Source of the DNA: G963663315 sp965116335
GTDB taxonomy: Bacteria > Pseudomonadota > Gammaproteobacteria > Arenicellales > Poriferihabitantaceae
Assembly (NCBI GenBank): GCA_965116335.1
Contig: OZ220677.1
Location: 1,302,001-1,366,000, forward strand
Direction: 5' to 3'
DNA length: 64,000 nucleotides
Of this stretch, positions 1 to 8,762 are shown in pieces. A program made the translations under genes and the position numbers. A model generated the notes under the pieces. That model was given only the letters and a program-made list of their open reading frames with translations, was not told the DNA's origin and made no database searches. How positions within the stretch are numbered: the stretch's first letter is position 1; each line of letters opens with the position of its first letter.

Positions 1-327
1 TGCCACCAGACCACCGACCAGCAGAGTAATCGCCAGCAGTCCCGATAATCGCGCCCATGCCTTGTATGCGGGCTTCCCGAACACGGATGAAAGAGACGCG
101 ATATTCAGAATACCCGATGCGGTGACGATCAGGAAAATCGCGAAAACATGCGGCAAGCCCCAGACGATCTGGTTGTTCATGCCGGTCACCCAGTGACCAT
201 GATGCTCCATAAACCAGGCAAAATACAGCCCGTTCACAATGACCGCCGCGAAACCAGCCATCAACAGCCAGTATAACCGGCAGTTACAGGCCAGCGTGAC
301 ATAGGTAACCCGCGGCTCAGATGCCAT
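1..327 (-). CDS. dsrP: DsrP, NrfD-like membrane subunit of DsrMKJOP (partial, N-terminus only)
   Basis: Reading the minus strand from the ATG at 327 gives an open frame to the window edge that begins MASEPRVTYVTLACNCRLYW and continues with hydrophobic helices. Only about 109 residues are visible; the rest lies off the left end. The start overlaps the dsrO stop by 11 bp, which indicates translational coupling. DsrP is the NrfD/PsrC-type integral membrane quinone-interacting subunit of DsrMKJOP, which links cytoplasmic sulfur chemistry to the quinone pool. The call rests on its position after dsrJ and dsrO plus the membrane-helix pattern of this N-terminal piece. Confidence 0.88.
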   Translation of the reverse strand, partial: MASEPRVTYVTLACNCRLYWLLMAGFAAVIVNGLYFAWFMEHHGHWVTGMNNQIVWGLPHVFAIFLIVTASGILNIASLSSVFGKPAYKAWARLSGLLAITLLVGGLVA

Positions 328-1057
328 GATAGCGCACCCCGGTATTGAGGTTGAGGTCTGCCCGTATCTGCACCGAGGGTTTTTCCCGTAGCTGTCTGTA
401 CAACTCGCTATCGGGATCATTCAGGTCACCGAATACCAGCGCCTTGTGACCCTTATCGGCACAGGCTTCGACACAGGCTGGCGTGCCACCGCGGTCCACC
501 CGGTGAGTGCAGAAATTACAGGATTCGACCGTGCCCTTGCCACGCGGAGTGGTCGGAACCTGATCGGTCAGATTCTCATGGATGAACGAACGCGCCTTGT
601 AAGGGCAGGCCAGCATACAATAGCGGCAACCAATGCATGTGTGTTTATCCACCAGCACAACCCCGTCCTCTCTGCGAAAGGAAGCCCCGGTCGGACAGAC
701 ATCCACGCACGGCGCCGTTTCGCAATGCTGGCACATCACCGGCAGCGAAGAAGTATGCCCGGTTGATTTATCCTTCAATTCGACCACGCGAATATACTGT
801 GCGTCGGTCAGTGGCCGACCCTTGCCGTTCAATCCGTGCTCGGTATTGCAGGCATCCACACAGTCGGTGCAGCCATCCGCGCAGCGGGTAACATCAACCA
901 GCATCCCCCAGCGCACCAGCTGATCCGTTGCCTCCAGCTTGGTATCCGCCAGCGCAAGATCGACCAGCCTGACCCCTGACGCCAAACCGGCCAGCAGGAC
1001 AGCAGATTTTTTCAGCAGCGTCCGGCGCGAGGGAGTAGAGGGCGTCGAAGTCGTCAT
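317..1057 (-). CDS. dsrO: DsrO, periplasmic [4Fe-4S] ferredoxin-like subunit of DsrMKJOP
   Basis: A 246-residue protein starting with a twin-arginine signal (SRRTLLKKS at about residues 10-18, then a hydrophobic stretch ending ALA), so it is exported folded by Tat. The mature part carries several cysteine clusters typical of polyferredoxins: CADGCTDCVDAC, CQHCETAPCVDVCP, CIGCRYCMLACP and CNFCTHRV. In the Dsr complex DsrO is the periplasmic electron carrier between the triheme DsrJ and the membrane protein DsrP. The start overlaps the dsrJ stop by 4 bp (ATGA) and the end overlaps dsrP. Length and motif order are those expected for the family. Confidence 0.95.
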   Translation of the reverse strand: MTTSTPSTPSRRTLLKKSAVLLAGLASGVRLVDLALADTKLEATDQLVRWGMLVDVTRCADGCTDCVDACNTEHGLNGKGRPLTDAQYIRVVELKDKSTGHTSSLPVMCQHCETAPCVDVCPTGASFRREDGVVLVDKHTCIGCRYCMLACPYKARSFIHENLTDQVPTTPRGKGTVESCNFCTHRVDRGGTPACVEACADKGHKALVFGDLNDPDSELYRQLREKPSVQIRADLNLNTGVRYHGI

Positions 1058-1458
1058 GGCTCAGTCGTGCCTTGCACCGGAGTCGTGGCATGACACTGGA
1101 AGCAGTCCATCTTCACCGCGGTAAAGGAATGACACTCCTGACAGAACTGCCCCGGCGCGTTGATTGGAATAAACTGCCCTGCCGCGTCCTTTTGGGTATG
1201 ACAGGAGAGACAGTTGATCAGGCTGAATCGGGCATCACGCACACCGAGATACATGGTTTCATCGCGCTGGTGGAAAAGCATATCTGCATGCTCACGCCGC
1301 ATCTGTTCAACCGGCGCGACACAGCTTTCACCGCGCATGGCCTTCGGCAGATCCAGGACCGACGGCAACGGCTGTTCATCGGTTAACCGGGATGAGTGAG
1401 ACAGGCTGATCATACCGAATACCGCAACCAGACCCGCTATTCGTAAAATGAATATCAT
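1054..1458 (-). CDS. dsrJ: DsrJ, periplasmic triheme cytochrome c
   Basis: I place the start at the ATG at 1458, giving 134 residues and one N-terminal hydrophobic segment (MIFILRIAGLVAVFGM) that anchors or exports it. A longer frame to 1551 exists but would overlap dsrL by about 70 bp. Three CxxCH haem sites are visible: CLSCH, CQECH and CFQCH. With this start a cysteine falls at residue 46 (GESCVAP), the position reported for the unusual Cys haem ligand of Allochromatium vinosum DsrJ, which supports the start. It is a periplasmic electron carrier of DsrMKJOP. It follows dsrL by 23 bp and overlaps dsrO by 4 bp. Confidence 0.95.
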   Translation of the reverse strand: MIFILRIAGLVAVFGMISLSHSSRLTDEQPLPSVLDLPKAMRGESCVAPVEQMRREHADMLFHQRDETMYLGVRDARFSLINCLSCHTQKDAAGQFIPINAPGQFCQECHSFTAVKMDCFQCHATTPVQGTTEP

Positions 1459-1481
1459 GACCAGTCCGGCAGCCGAAAACC

Positions 1482-3431
1482 TTATTTGCCAAGACCCATG
1501 TCGATATAGCCAGTGGGACAGACATCGGCGCAGATATGACAGCCAATACACTTATTGTAGTCGGTATCGACATAACGACCGAGCGTAGCCTTGTCTTTCT
1601 TGACTCGGAACACTGCTGTTTGCGGACAGTAAACCACACAGTTATCGCACTCGAAACACATACCACAACTCATGCACCGATTCGACTCCGCCACGGCCTG
1701 CTGCTCGCTCAGCATGATATGGCGTTCCTCGAAATGCCCCAGCACCTGCTCCGAATCGGGCACCACCGAAACCCGTTTATTGCGGTCTTCCGGCCCGAAA
1801 TGAGCGAGGAACAACTCGTCTGCCGGGATGATCTCGTTAGCGGAGCGATCCTCGTAATTATGCACCGCGAATCCGGCGCTATCCGTGCCATGCACCTGGC
1901 TTTTATCGTATTCGCTGACGGCAAGCCCCTGCTCGTTCAGTTTGTTCAGCAAATTGAAGTGATGAACGTCCACTTTGGGACGCTTTGAGGGGTCATTACC
2001 CGCCATGAAGCCGATTGCACTGGCCGCAGCGACCGCGGCCTGACCAATCGCGGTCGTCAACAAATGCGGACGAACAATATCTCCCGCGACAAAATGCCCC
2101 GGACGATCGGGCACCCGGAACCCCGGATCAGCATTGATCAGGTTGCGCTCGTTGGCCATATCCTCCAGGCCTGCAAGATCACCGCCCTGTCCGATCGCGG
2201 AGACGATTAAATCCGCCTCCACGTCGAACTCCGTACCTTCGATAGCGACCGGTACGCCCCGGTCATCCATCTCGCACTGCACCATTTTCAGGCCGACCGC
2301 CCGGCCCGTATCGCCAATCAGCAATTCAACCGGCATGACTCCGTCTATAATGTTGACTCCTTCCGTGGTTGCGTCCTCCACCTCAATCTCCGATGCCGTC
2401 ATATTCTGGCGTTTGAACAACGCGGTCAGAGTGACATCGCAACCCTGTCTCAATGCCACCATCGCCGAATCATGCGCCGTATACCCGCCAATGACCTCTT
2501 CCGGTCGATCCTGCTGGTTGATGTTGATTATCTTGCCCAATCGCCGCGCCACCGAGACCACATCAATCGAGGTATCGCCGCCACCGACACAGAGCACCTT
2601 GTCCGCCGTGACCTTGAGATTGCCCTTGTTGAACGCCTCCAGGAAGGCAACTCCACTGACACAGTTCGGCGCGTCATTCCAGCCTTCCAGCGGCAGGGCG
2701 TTGCCGCTCTGACAGCCAATTGCCCAGATAATCGCGTCATAATCATTTTCGAGTCGCTGCACGGAGAGATCAGTACCCACCCGCATGTTTAATCTGAGCT
2801 CGATACCGCCCAGATCCAGTATCCGTTGAATCTCATGATCCAGCACGCTTCGTGGTGTCCGATAGCCCGGAATCCCGTAACGGAACATTCCGCCAGGCTC
2901 CGCCTGCTTTTCAAAAATAACGGAAGCGTAGCCCCTTCGCCTCAACTGATAAGCCGCAGCCAGACCCGCCGGGCCACCGCCGATGATGGCGACACGCTGT
3001 TGATTGAGAGGGGGGGGCGCATCAAACTGGAAGTTTCTCTCAAAGGCGGTATCGCCGATATACTGTTCGACCGCATTGATGCCGACGAAATCATCCACAT
3101 TGTTGCGATTGCAACCCGCTTCACACGGAGCGGGACAAACCCGGCCCATCATAGACGGAAATGGATTCGCGTCAGTCGAGCGTTGAAACGCATATTCCTG
3201 CCAGCTCATCTCCGCCGGCGGCTTTTCGATGCCACGAATGATCTGCAACCACCCCCGAATATCCTCTCCAGAAGGGCAGCTACCCTGGCACGGCGGCGTA
3301 CGATGAACGTAGGTAGGGCATTTGTGGGAGGTATCTTCATTGAAGATATCCTCCTGATAGTTTGCCCACTTGAACGCCCCCTCCTGGAATTTCCTGAAGG
3401 TCTGACTGTTTTGTACGGTTGGTTTCGACAT
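1482..3431 (-). CDS. dsrL: DsrL, iron-sulfur flavoprotein NAD(P)H:acceptor oxidoreductase
   Basis: A 649-residue protein with GltD-like architecture: an N-terminal cysteine-rich [4Fe-4S] region (CPTYVHRTPPCQGSCPSGED), a FAD-binding GGGPAGLAAA near residue 150, a second nucleotide site (VGGGDTSIDVVS) near residue 285, and a C-terminal two-cluster ferredoxin (CMSCGMCFECDNC and CIGCHICADVCP). In sulfur oxidisers DsrL works in the cytoplasm with DsrAB and passes electrons released by sulfite formation to NAD(P)+. Its position between dsrK and dsrJ is the proteobacterial oxidiser arrangement. It starts 33 bp after dsrK. Confidence 0.96.
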   Translation of the reverse strand: MSKPTVQNSQTFRKFQEGAFKWANYQEDIFNEDTSHKCPTYVHRTPPCQGSCPSGEDIRGWLQIIRGIEKPPAEMSWQEYAFQRSTDANPFPSMMGRVCPAPCEAGCNRNNVDDFVGINAVEQYIGDTAFERNFQFDAPPPLNQQRVAIIGGGPAGLAAAYQLRRRGYASVIFEKQAEPGGMFRYGIPGYRTPRSVLDHEIQRILDLGGIELRLNMRVGTDLSVQRLENDYDAIIWAIGCQSGNALPLEGWNDAPNCVSGVAFLEAFNKGNLKVTADKVLCVGGGDTSIDVVSVARRLGKIININQQDRPEEVIGGYTAHDSAMVALRQGCDVTLTALFKRQNMTASEIEVEDATTEGVNIIDGVMPVELLIGDTGRAVGLKMVQCEMDDRGVPVAIEGTEFDVEADLIVSAIGQGGDLAGLEDMANERNLINADPGFRVPDRPGHFVAGDIVRPHLLTTAIGQAAVAAASAIGFMAGNDPSKRPKVDVHHFNLLNKLNEQGLAVSEYDKSQVHGTDSAGFAVHNYEDRSANEIIPADELFLAHFGPEDRNKRVSVVPDSEQVLGHFEERHIMLSEQQAVAESNRCMSCGMCFECDNCVVYCPQTAVFRVKKDKATLGRYVDTDYNKCIGCHICADVCPTGYIDMGLGK

Positions 3432-3464
3432 TTCAGCTTCCTGACTGGTAAAAAATCATCATCT

Positions 3465-4958
3465 CTAATGCTCAGTCTGCATAATCAGTGCATCACCGAC
3501 CAGCTGATGCACACTGACCACCATATCCATACCCATGCCATACATCGGCAGGACCTTGGTAAACTGGCTCTTGCAAATGGCGCAGATTGCGGCCATGTGG
3601 GTAACGCCGTGATCCTCGATCACCTGTTGCAGGGCCTGTGCTCTGGGCATGGCGCCCTTGACTCGCAATTCCAGCAGATCATCGGTCAAAAGTCCGCCAC
3701 CGCCCCCGCAACAAAAGGTATTCTCACGAATCGTATCCGGCGCCATATCGACAAAATGACGGCTGCATGACTGGATGATCTGTCGCGGAATGGTGAACTG
3801 CCCGCCCGGCCTGTCGCCCATGCGCGAGGCGCGCGACACATTACAGGAGTCATGGAATGTGATCACCTTGTCGTCATGTACTTCGGGGTCAAATTTCAAG
3901 GCGCCCCGCATAATGAGATCGTGGGTCAACTCACAGATATGCTGCGGTACGGGATAGTTCTGGTCGAGAAAATCAAAAGGCCCGATCAGGCTGTTCCAGA
4001 AACTGTAGGCCACCCGCCAGGCATGACCACATTCACCCACGACAATGCGCTTTACCCCCAGATCAAGGGCTGCGGTACGGACTCTGTCCGCCACTTTTTG
4101 CATGTGCTCCGAGGAACCGGTAAAGACACCGAAATTAGCCGCCTCGGATGCGTAGGAGCTGATCGTCCAGCTGATCCCGGCCTGATGGAAAACCTTGGCA
4201 TAGCCGATCAACCCGTCAATATGCGGCTCGGCGAAGAAATCAGCGCTCGGCGTCACCAGCAGTACCTCGGAACCCTCCTGATCGACCGGCAATCTGACCG
4301 CAACCCCGGTTTCCTCCTCAATGTCTTCCTCCAGACCTTCCAGCGTATCCACCAACGCAGGTTCCGGCAACCCCAGGTTGTTACCGATCTTGTGCACCTT
4401 GCCGATGATTTCATTGCTGTATTTCTGCCCGATACCGATATGATCCAGAATTTCCCTGGCCGCCATGGTGACCTCGGCGGTATCGATCCCGATCGGGCAA
4501 AACCCGGAACAGCGCCGACATTCCGAACACTGATAGAAGTAACGATACCAGTCCCTGATCACCTCCTCGGTCAAATCCACCGCCCCGACCAGTCTGGGGA
4601 AATATTTACCGGCAAAGGTGAAGTAACGCCGGTACACCGCCCGCATCAAATCCTGACGGGCCACCGGCATATTCTTCGGGTCCGCCGTACCCAGATAATA
4701 ATGGCATTTATCCGTGCAGGCCCCGCATTTGATACAGGTATCCATGAATACCCGTAAAGAACGGAATTTACCGAGCAGCTCCCCCATTTTTGCGATAGCC
4801 TGATCGTGCCAGTCGGCAACCAGTTCACCCGGATAGCCCAGCGGTTCCTGATGTTCCGGCTTGGCTACAAAGGGCTGGCTGTGTTCCATCGCGCCGTTGA
4901 CCAGTACCGGAATCTGCGGATACTCTTTCAGTTCAGGAATCTCGAAATCTGTTTTCAT
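3465..4958 (-). CDS. dsrK: DsrK, HdrD-like catalytic iron-sulfur subunit of DsrMKJOP
   Basis: A 497-residue cytoplasmic protein with an N-terminal ferredoxin domain (CIKCGACTDKCHYY and, later, CSECRRCSGFCPIG) and C-terminal CCG-type heterodisulfide-reductase motifs (HDSCNVSRASRMGD and NTFCCGGGGG), which in the family hold a non-cubane [4Fe-4S] centre. DsrK exchanges electrons with the DsrC disulfide/trisulfide and with haem b in DsrM. It lies 51 bp after dsrM. All key cysteines seem present and the length is normal. Confidence 0.96.
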   Translation of the reverse strand: MKTDFEIPELKEYPQIPVLVNGAMEHSQPFVAKPEHQEPLGYPGELVADWHDQAIAKMGELLGKFRSLRVFMDTCIKCGACTDKCHYYLGTADPKNMPVARQDLMRAVYRRYFTFAGKYFPRLVGAVDLTEEVIRDWYRYFYQCSECRRCSGFCPIGIDTAEVTMAAREILDHIGIGQKYSNEIIGKVHKIGNNLGLPEPALVDTLEGLEEDIEEETGVAVRLPVDQEGSEVLLVTPSADFFAEPHIDGLIGYAKVFHQAGISWTISSYASEAANFGVFTGSSEHMQKVADRVRTAALDLGVKRIVVGECGHAWRVAYSFWNSLIGPFDFLDQNYPVPQHICELTHDLIMRGALKFDPEVHDDKVITFHDSCNVSRASRMGDRPGGQFTIPRQIIQSCSRHFVDMAPDTIRENTFCCGGGGGLLTDDLLELRVKGAMPRAQALQQVIEDHGVTHMAAICAICKSQFTKVLPMYGMGMDMVVSVHQLVGDALIMQTEH

Positions 4959-5009
4959 ATCCTGATTCTCCTGTCATGACCGCCTGACTCCCGATACATG
5001 GCTCACCCC

Positions 5010-5741
5010 TCACTTGCCGGGCGGCGAATCTGCCCACATTGCAACATGGCGCCGCTCCCTGGGATTATCGACCTGGTTGCGAGTCGGGCTGAAAAGCAGG
5101 CCCGGCGCATGCAGCAATTTGCTGATCGGGAAAATCAACATCAGGAGGATGACCAGCGCCAGGTGAATCAACAGACCAGGGTCCGCAGGCAATGGCTGCC
5201 AGTTGAATGTCATCAAGCCGGTAATAAAGGCTTTCAACTGAACGATGTCACTGTGAAAAACATACTTCACCAGCAGGCCGCTGACTCCGATGGCAATAAT
5301 CAGCAACAACATCAGATAGTCGGACGGAGCCGAAATATAACGGATGCGATCCACTCCAGCCCGGCGAACCAGTAACCCCAGCAAGCCGAAAATCATGACC
5401 CAACCCATGATCACCCCGATGTCCGCAGTCAGCACCGCGACTGTCCAGACCGGCTCGGTAAAATAACGCAGGTGGCGGATCAACACGACCAGCAAGCCGA
5501 AATGAAACAACCATCCGAACAACCAACTCCATTTGCTACCCTTGAACAGACTCTCGAAGAACACAATTTCACGAATCAGGCGGGCGGCCACGCCGGTTCT
5601 GGTGACCGGAGCCGGGGTTGTCGGGATTTTAAGCGGTGCCGGAGTGCGTGAATACTGAACGATCTTGCGACCGACACCGATCACCAGCACTGCGGTGGCA
5701 ATGTAGAACATCACCGCATAGATGACCGTTATTGCCGACAT
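5010..5741 (-). CDS. dsrM: DsrM, b-type cytochrome membrane subunit (NarI-like)
   Basis: A 243-residue polytopic membrane protein with about five hydrophobic segments and histidines in or near helices (FHFGLLVVLIRHLR) that would ligate haem b, as in the NarI family. DsrM exchanges electrons between quinone and the cytoplasmic partner DsrK. The start lies 8 bp after the dsrC stop, so translation is probably coupled. The C-terminal tail is hydrophilic. Family, length and neighbours agree. Confidence 0.94.
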   Translation of the reverse strand: MSAITVIYAVMFYIATAVLVIGVGRKIVQYSRTPAPLKIPTTPAPVTRTGVAARLIREIVFFESLFKGSKWSWLFGWLFHFGLLVVLIRHLRYFTEPVWTVAVLTADIGVIMGWVMIFGLLGLLVRRAGVDRIRYISAPSDYLMLLLIIAIGVSGLLVKYVFHSDIVQLKAFITGLMTFNWQPLPADPGLLIHLALVILLMLIFPISKLLHAPGLLFSPTRNQVDNPRERRHVAMWADSPPGK

Positions 5742-5749
5742 TCAACCGA

Positions 5750-6082
5750 CTAGACACAGCCTGTCGGCTTCGGCAATCCGGCGTACTTGCAGGCCTGCTT
5801 GGCCGGGCCATAAGGGAACAGCTGATACAGATATTTGCTGTTGCCCTTGTCTTTTCCCAGCTTTTTGCCAATCGACTTGGTTAATACCCGCACCGCAGGC
5901 GCAATTTGATATTCCTCATAATAATCACGCAGAAAATTGATCACCTCCCAGTGATGCTCTTCCAAGTCGCAATCATCCAGCTTGGCCATCTGATCAGCGA
6001 TTTCAGGACTCCAGTCAGACAGGTTTGCGAGGTAACCCTCTTCATCGGTATCGTAAACGCGACCGTCAAGTTCTATACCCAT
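5750..6082 (-). CDS. dsrC: DsrC, sulfur-carrier protein
   Basis: A 110-residue protein ending in the hallmark swinging arm CKYAGLPKPTGCV, with the two redox cysteines at residues 98 and 109, eleven apart as in true DsrC rather than single-cysteine homologues. DsrC carries sulfur as a persulfide or trisulfide between upstream transferases, DsrAB and DsrMKJOP. It follows dsrB after only 55 bp. In Allochromatium-type operons dsrEFH sit in that gap; here nothing is encoded there. Confidence 0.97.
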   Translation of the reverse strand: MGIELDGRVYDTDEEGYLANLSDWSPEIADQMAKLDDCDLEEHHWEVINFLRDYYEEYQIAPAVRVLTKSIGKKLGKDKGNSKYLYQLFPYGPAKQACKYAGLPKPTGCV

Positions 6083-6137
6083 TTTCTTAATCTCCAGTCA
6101 AATAATGAATTAAATACTAAAATTGAACCCTATAATC
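6083..6137 (-). other. dsrB-dsrC spacer lacking dsrEFH
   Basis: A 55-bp AT-rich spacer sits where dsrE, dsrF and dsrH are normally found in proteobacterial sulfur oxidisers. It contains no coding capacity. The feature marks the absence of the genes at their usual position; they may lie elsewhere in the genome. Confidence 0.85.
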
Positions 6138-7211
6138 TTACAGCCGAATATGCGTGGATGAATTCAGACTCTTGCGCGACCCGCGCCAGTGATCAATGTG
6201 GTATTTGGTGAACGGCAGGCCGGTACGCTCAAAAAATCGGGGCCAGCCGATTCGATCAATCCAGTCATTCATCCGCTCCCAGTCCTTCGCGTCTTCCTTG
6301 TAAGTCCGTAAAATCTGTTTCACGATGGCTGTCGCTTCCGGCCAGCGCGGCGGGTTGTTCGGAATACCGGCGGCAACCAGTTTCTGGAAGCTCGGTTTTG
6401 TTCTGGCGTTTGAATGATTGCCACCCACCCAGATCGCGAGTTTGGTATGTTCAGGGTCGTTTATCTGCATTGGCGGACACGGCGGATAACAGGCACCACA
6501 GCAGATGCACTTCTTCTCATCAACTTCGAGCGTCGGTTTGCCATTGACCACCGCCGGACGGATCGCCGCCACCGGACAGCGAGCCACCACCGAGGGACGC
6601 TCACAGACATTGGATACCAGGTCGTGATTGATTTTCGGCGGCTTGGTATGCTGGATATTGATTGCGATGTCACCCTGACCGCCGCAGTTCACCTGGCAAC
6701 ATGAGGTAGTCATGTGTACCCGGTTCGGCATCTCGCAGTTCCGGAACTCGTCGATCAATTCATCCATCATCGCTTTCACCACGCCTGAGGCATCGGTGCC
6801 TGGAATATCGCAATGCAGCCAACCCTGGGTATGCGAGATCATGGCCAGCGAATTCGCCGTGCCGCCAACCACAAAGCCCGCATCCTCCAACGCCTTGATC
6901 AGCGGAGCCACCTTGTGCTCATCGTCCACAAAATACTCGATATTAGAGCGGATGGTGAAGCGTACATGACCATCAGCATACTGATCGCCAATATCGCACA
7001 GCTTACGCAGGGTATAGACATCCAGTATCCGTTGGGTGCCAGCCTTGACCGTCCAGACCTGCTCACCACTCTTCGCCGCATGGCGGAGCACGCCGGGTTG
7101 CGGATGGTCATGCCACTGCCATTGCCCGTAGTTGCGGACCATGACGGGGTGCATATACTGAAACCCGTCGGGACAACCCGATTCGATCGGCATTCTCATT
7201 TCTTTCGCCAT
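6138..7211 (-). CDS. dsrB: DsrB, dissimilatory sulfite reductase beta subunit
   Basis: A 357-residue protein with the sulfite reductase cysteine pattern (CCQVNCGG near residues 171-176 and CERPSVVARCP near 203-212), followed by an inserted ferredoxin domain (CICCGACYPPCP near 235-245). It forms the alpha2beta2 siroheme enzyme with DsrA; in sulfur oxidisers the enzyme runs in reverse, oxidising DsrC-bound sulfane sulfur towards sulfite. A purine-rich GGGGGG ribosome-binding site precedes the ATG at 7211, and the gap to dsrA is 9 bp. Confidence 0.97.
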   Translation of the reverse strand: MAKEMRMPIESGCPDGFQYMHPVMVRNYGQWQWHDHPQPGVLRHAAKSGEQVWTVKAGTQRILDVYTLRKLCDIGDQYADGHVRFTIRSNIEYFVDDEHKVAPLIKALEDAGFVVGGTANSLAMISHTQGWLHCDIPGTDASGVVKAMMDELIDEFRNCEMPNRVHMTTSCCQVNCGGQGDIAINIQHTKPPKINHDLVSNVCERPSVVARCPVAAIRPAVVNGKPTLEVDEKKCICCGACYPPCPPMQINDPEHTKLAIWVGGNHSNARTKPSFQKLVAAGIPNNPPRWPEATAIVKQILRTYKEDAKDWERMNDWIDRIGWPRFFERTGLPFTKYHIDHWRGSRKSLNSSTHIRL

Positions 7212-7220
7212 TTCGCCCCC

Positions 7221-8561
7221 CTATACCGGATTGGTCTCGGCAGCCAGGCGTTTTTCAGCCCGCTTCCTGAACCATGCTTTCGCCTCATCATCCCAGCCAT
7301 CGGTACGCACATAAGAGCTTTCCCGTGGATGGGCAATCATGTTCGGGTCAACATCCACCCCGATACCCTCCAGGAAATTGACCAGCCCGATGCGCTCGAT
7401 CATTTCACCACAACGCTCATGCTCCAGACCATTCTCCGCCCAGAATTCGATGGTCTCCTCCGCCAGTTCGACAATCCGCTCGTAATCCTCCTCATTTTCC
7501 ATTTTCATGAATGGAACGATGACGGTGCCCATCAAATCGCCAATTTTAAGCGTCCGCTTGCCGCCGATCAGGACAGTGACCCCTCTTTCCTCACCCGGAC
7601 TGAGCGCCTTGGGCACTACATTCAGGCAGTGCATGCACTTGACGCAATCGGCGTTTTCAATTTCCAGTGTGTCATCATCATTCAGCGACAGGCATGAGGT
7701 CGGGCAGCGGGTGATAATGTTGTCGATCACATGCTTGCGCCCCTTCTCCTCGACATATTTCTTCCATTCCGGCATATCCACCCGGATGTCGTCTTTCCAG
7801 GTTCCAATCACCGCAAAGTCGGCGCGCTCAATCGCATTCGTACAATCATTCGGACAGCCGGAAATCTTGAACTTGAATTTATAGGGCAGTGATGGCCGGT
7901 GCACGTCATCGGTAAAGTTATTCACCAGGGTGCGGTGCAGCTTCTGCTCATTGGCGCACGACTGTTCGCAACGCGCCGCGCCGACACAGGACATTGCGGT
8001 TCGCACACAAGGACCGGCGCCACCCAGATCAAATCCGTACTCGTTGATTTCATCGAAGAAATGTTGCGTATTCTCCGTCGAGGCGCCGATAAACATGATG
8101 TTTCCGGTCTGACCATGGAAAGTCACCAGTCCCGAGCCCCATTTCTCCCAACTGTCGGCCAACTCGCGCAGAATATCGGTTGAGTAATGGTTACCGGCTG
8201 GCGGCTGCACCCGAAGCGTGTGAAACTCCCTGGATTTCGGGAATTGATCGCCGACTTCAGAGAACCGTGGAATAATTCCACTGCCATAACCATAAACACT
8301 GACGGTGCCACCCTTCCAGTAACCCTTGCGGGTCTCGTAAGAATGCTCAAGCTGTCCCAGCAGGTCATTGGCTACGCCGTTGACGCGCCCATCCTCATGA
8401 TCGTTGCGAAGTTTCTTGATGCCGGATATAAAACTCGGCCAGGGGCCGTTCTCCAGCTCATCCAGCATCGGGGTATCATGGATGGAGACTTCTACGGCCA
8501 CATCTTCAACAGATTCCTGCACGGGCTCACCGGATATGGATTGCTCAATTTCGTCAGTCAT
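7221..8561 (-). CDS. dsrA: DsrA, dissimilatory sulfite reductase alpha subunit
   Basis: The start is set at the ATG at 8561 because a GGAGG ribosome-binding site sits 7 bp upstream; a GTG two codons earlier lies too close to that site. The 446-residue product has the siroheme-[4Fe-4S] ligands as C-x5-C at residues 192 and 198 and C-x3-C at 236 and 240, then a ferredoxin domain (CVKCMHC). It is the catalytic cytoplasmic subunit and heads the nine-gene dsr run visible here. Direction of catalysis is inferred from dsrL and the operon type, not read from this protein alone. Confidence 0.97.
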   Translation of the reverse strand: MTDEIEQSISGEPVQESVEDVAVEVSIHDTPMLDELENGPWPSFISGIKKLRNDHEDGRVNGVANDLLGQLEHSYETRKGYWKGGTVSVYGYGSGIIPRFSEVGDQFPKSREFHTLRVQPPAGNHYSTDILRELADSWEKWGSGLVTFHGQTGNIMFIGASTENTQHFFDEINEYGFDLGGAGPCVRTAMSCVGAARCEQSCANEQKLHRTLVNNFTDDVHRPSLPYKFKFKISGCPNDCTNAIERADFAVIGTWKDDIRVDMPEWKKYVEEKGRKHVIDNIITRCPTSCLSLNDDDTLEIENADCVKCMHCLNVVPKALSPGEERGVTVLIGGKRTLKIGDLMGTVIVPFMKMENEEDYERIVELAEETIEFWAENGLEHERCGEMIERIGLVNFLEGIGVDVDPNMIAHPRESSYVRTDGWDDEAKAWFRKRAEKRLAAETNPV

Positions 8562-8762
8562 TCTCACGCCTCCTAATCAACAGTTCAGTCGCAATGCCGC
8601 AACTCGCAGCATTCACATCAACACAAAGTCTATTCTATGCCGGTATTGAAATATAAAACACTGCCCGATGGTTCTAAATAATGTATCCCTTCCGGGATAT
8701 AGGGTATTGACCCAATACATTACCTGCATACATTGTGCCCGGTATTTTTCGTTAGCTCCTGG
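8562..8762 (-). promoter_or_regulatory. dsr operon leader and upstream region with two inverted repeats
   Basis: This 201-bp AT-rich gap separates dsrA from the amidotransferase gene upstream on the same strand. It holds a GGAGG ribosome-binding site for dsrA, a small palindrome at 8684-8699 (TATCCC, 4-base loop, GGGATA) and a perfect inverted repeat at 8704-8718 (GTATTG, 3-base loop, CAATAC). The first could act as a weak terminator or operator and the second as an operator. I see no convincing -35/-10 pair, so the promoter itself is not placed. Confidence 0.4.

Noticed and set aside
1482..1551. Longer DsrJ starting at 1551
   Set aside because: It would overlap dsrL by 70 bp and displace the signal anchor; the ATG at 1458 places the conserved Cys at residue 46.
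6083..6137. Very short dsrE/F/H remnants
   Set aside because: Both strands of the spacer were read; there is no frame long enough or similar to those proteins.
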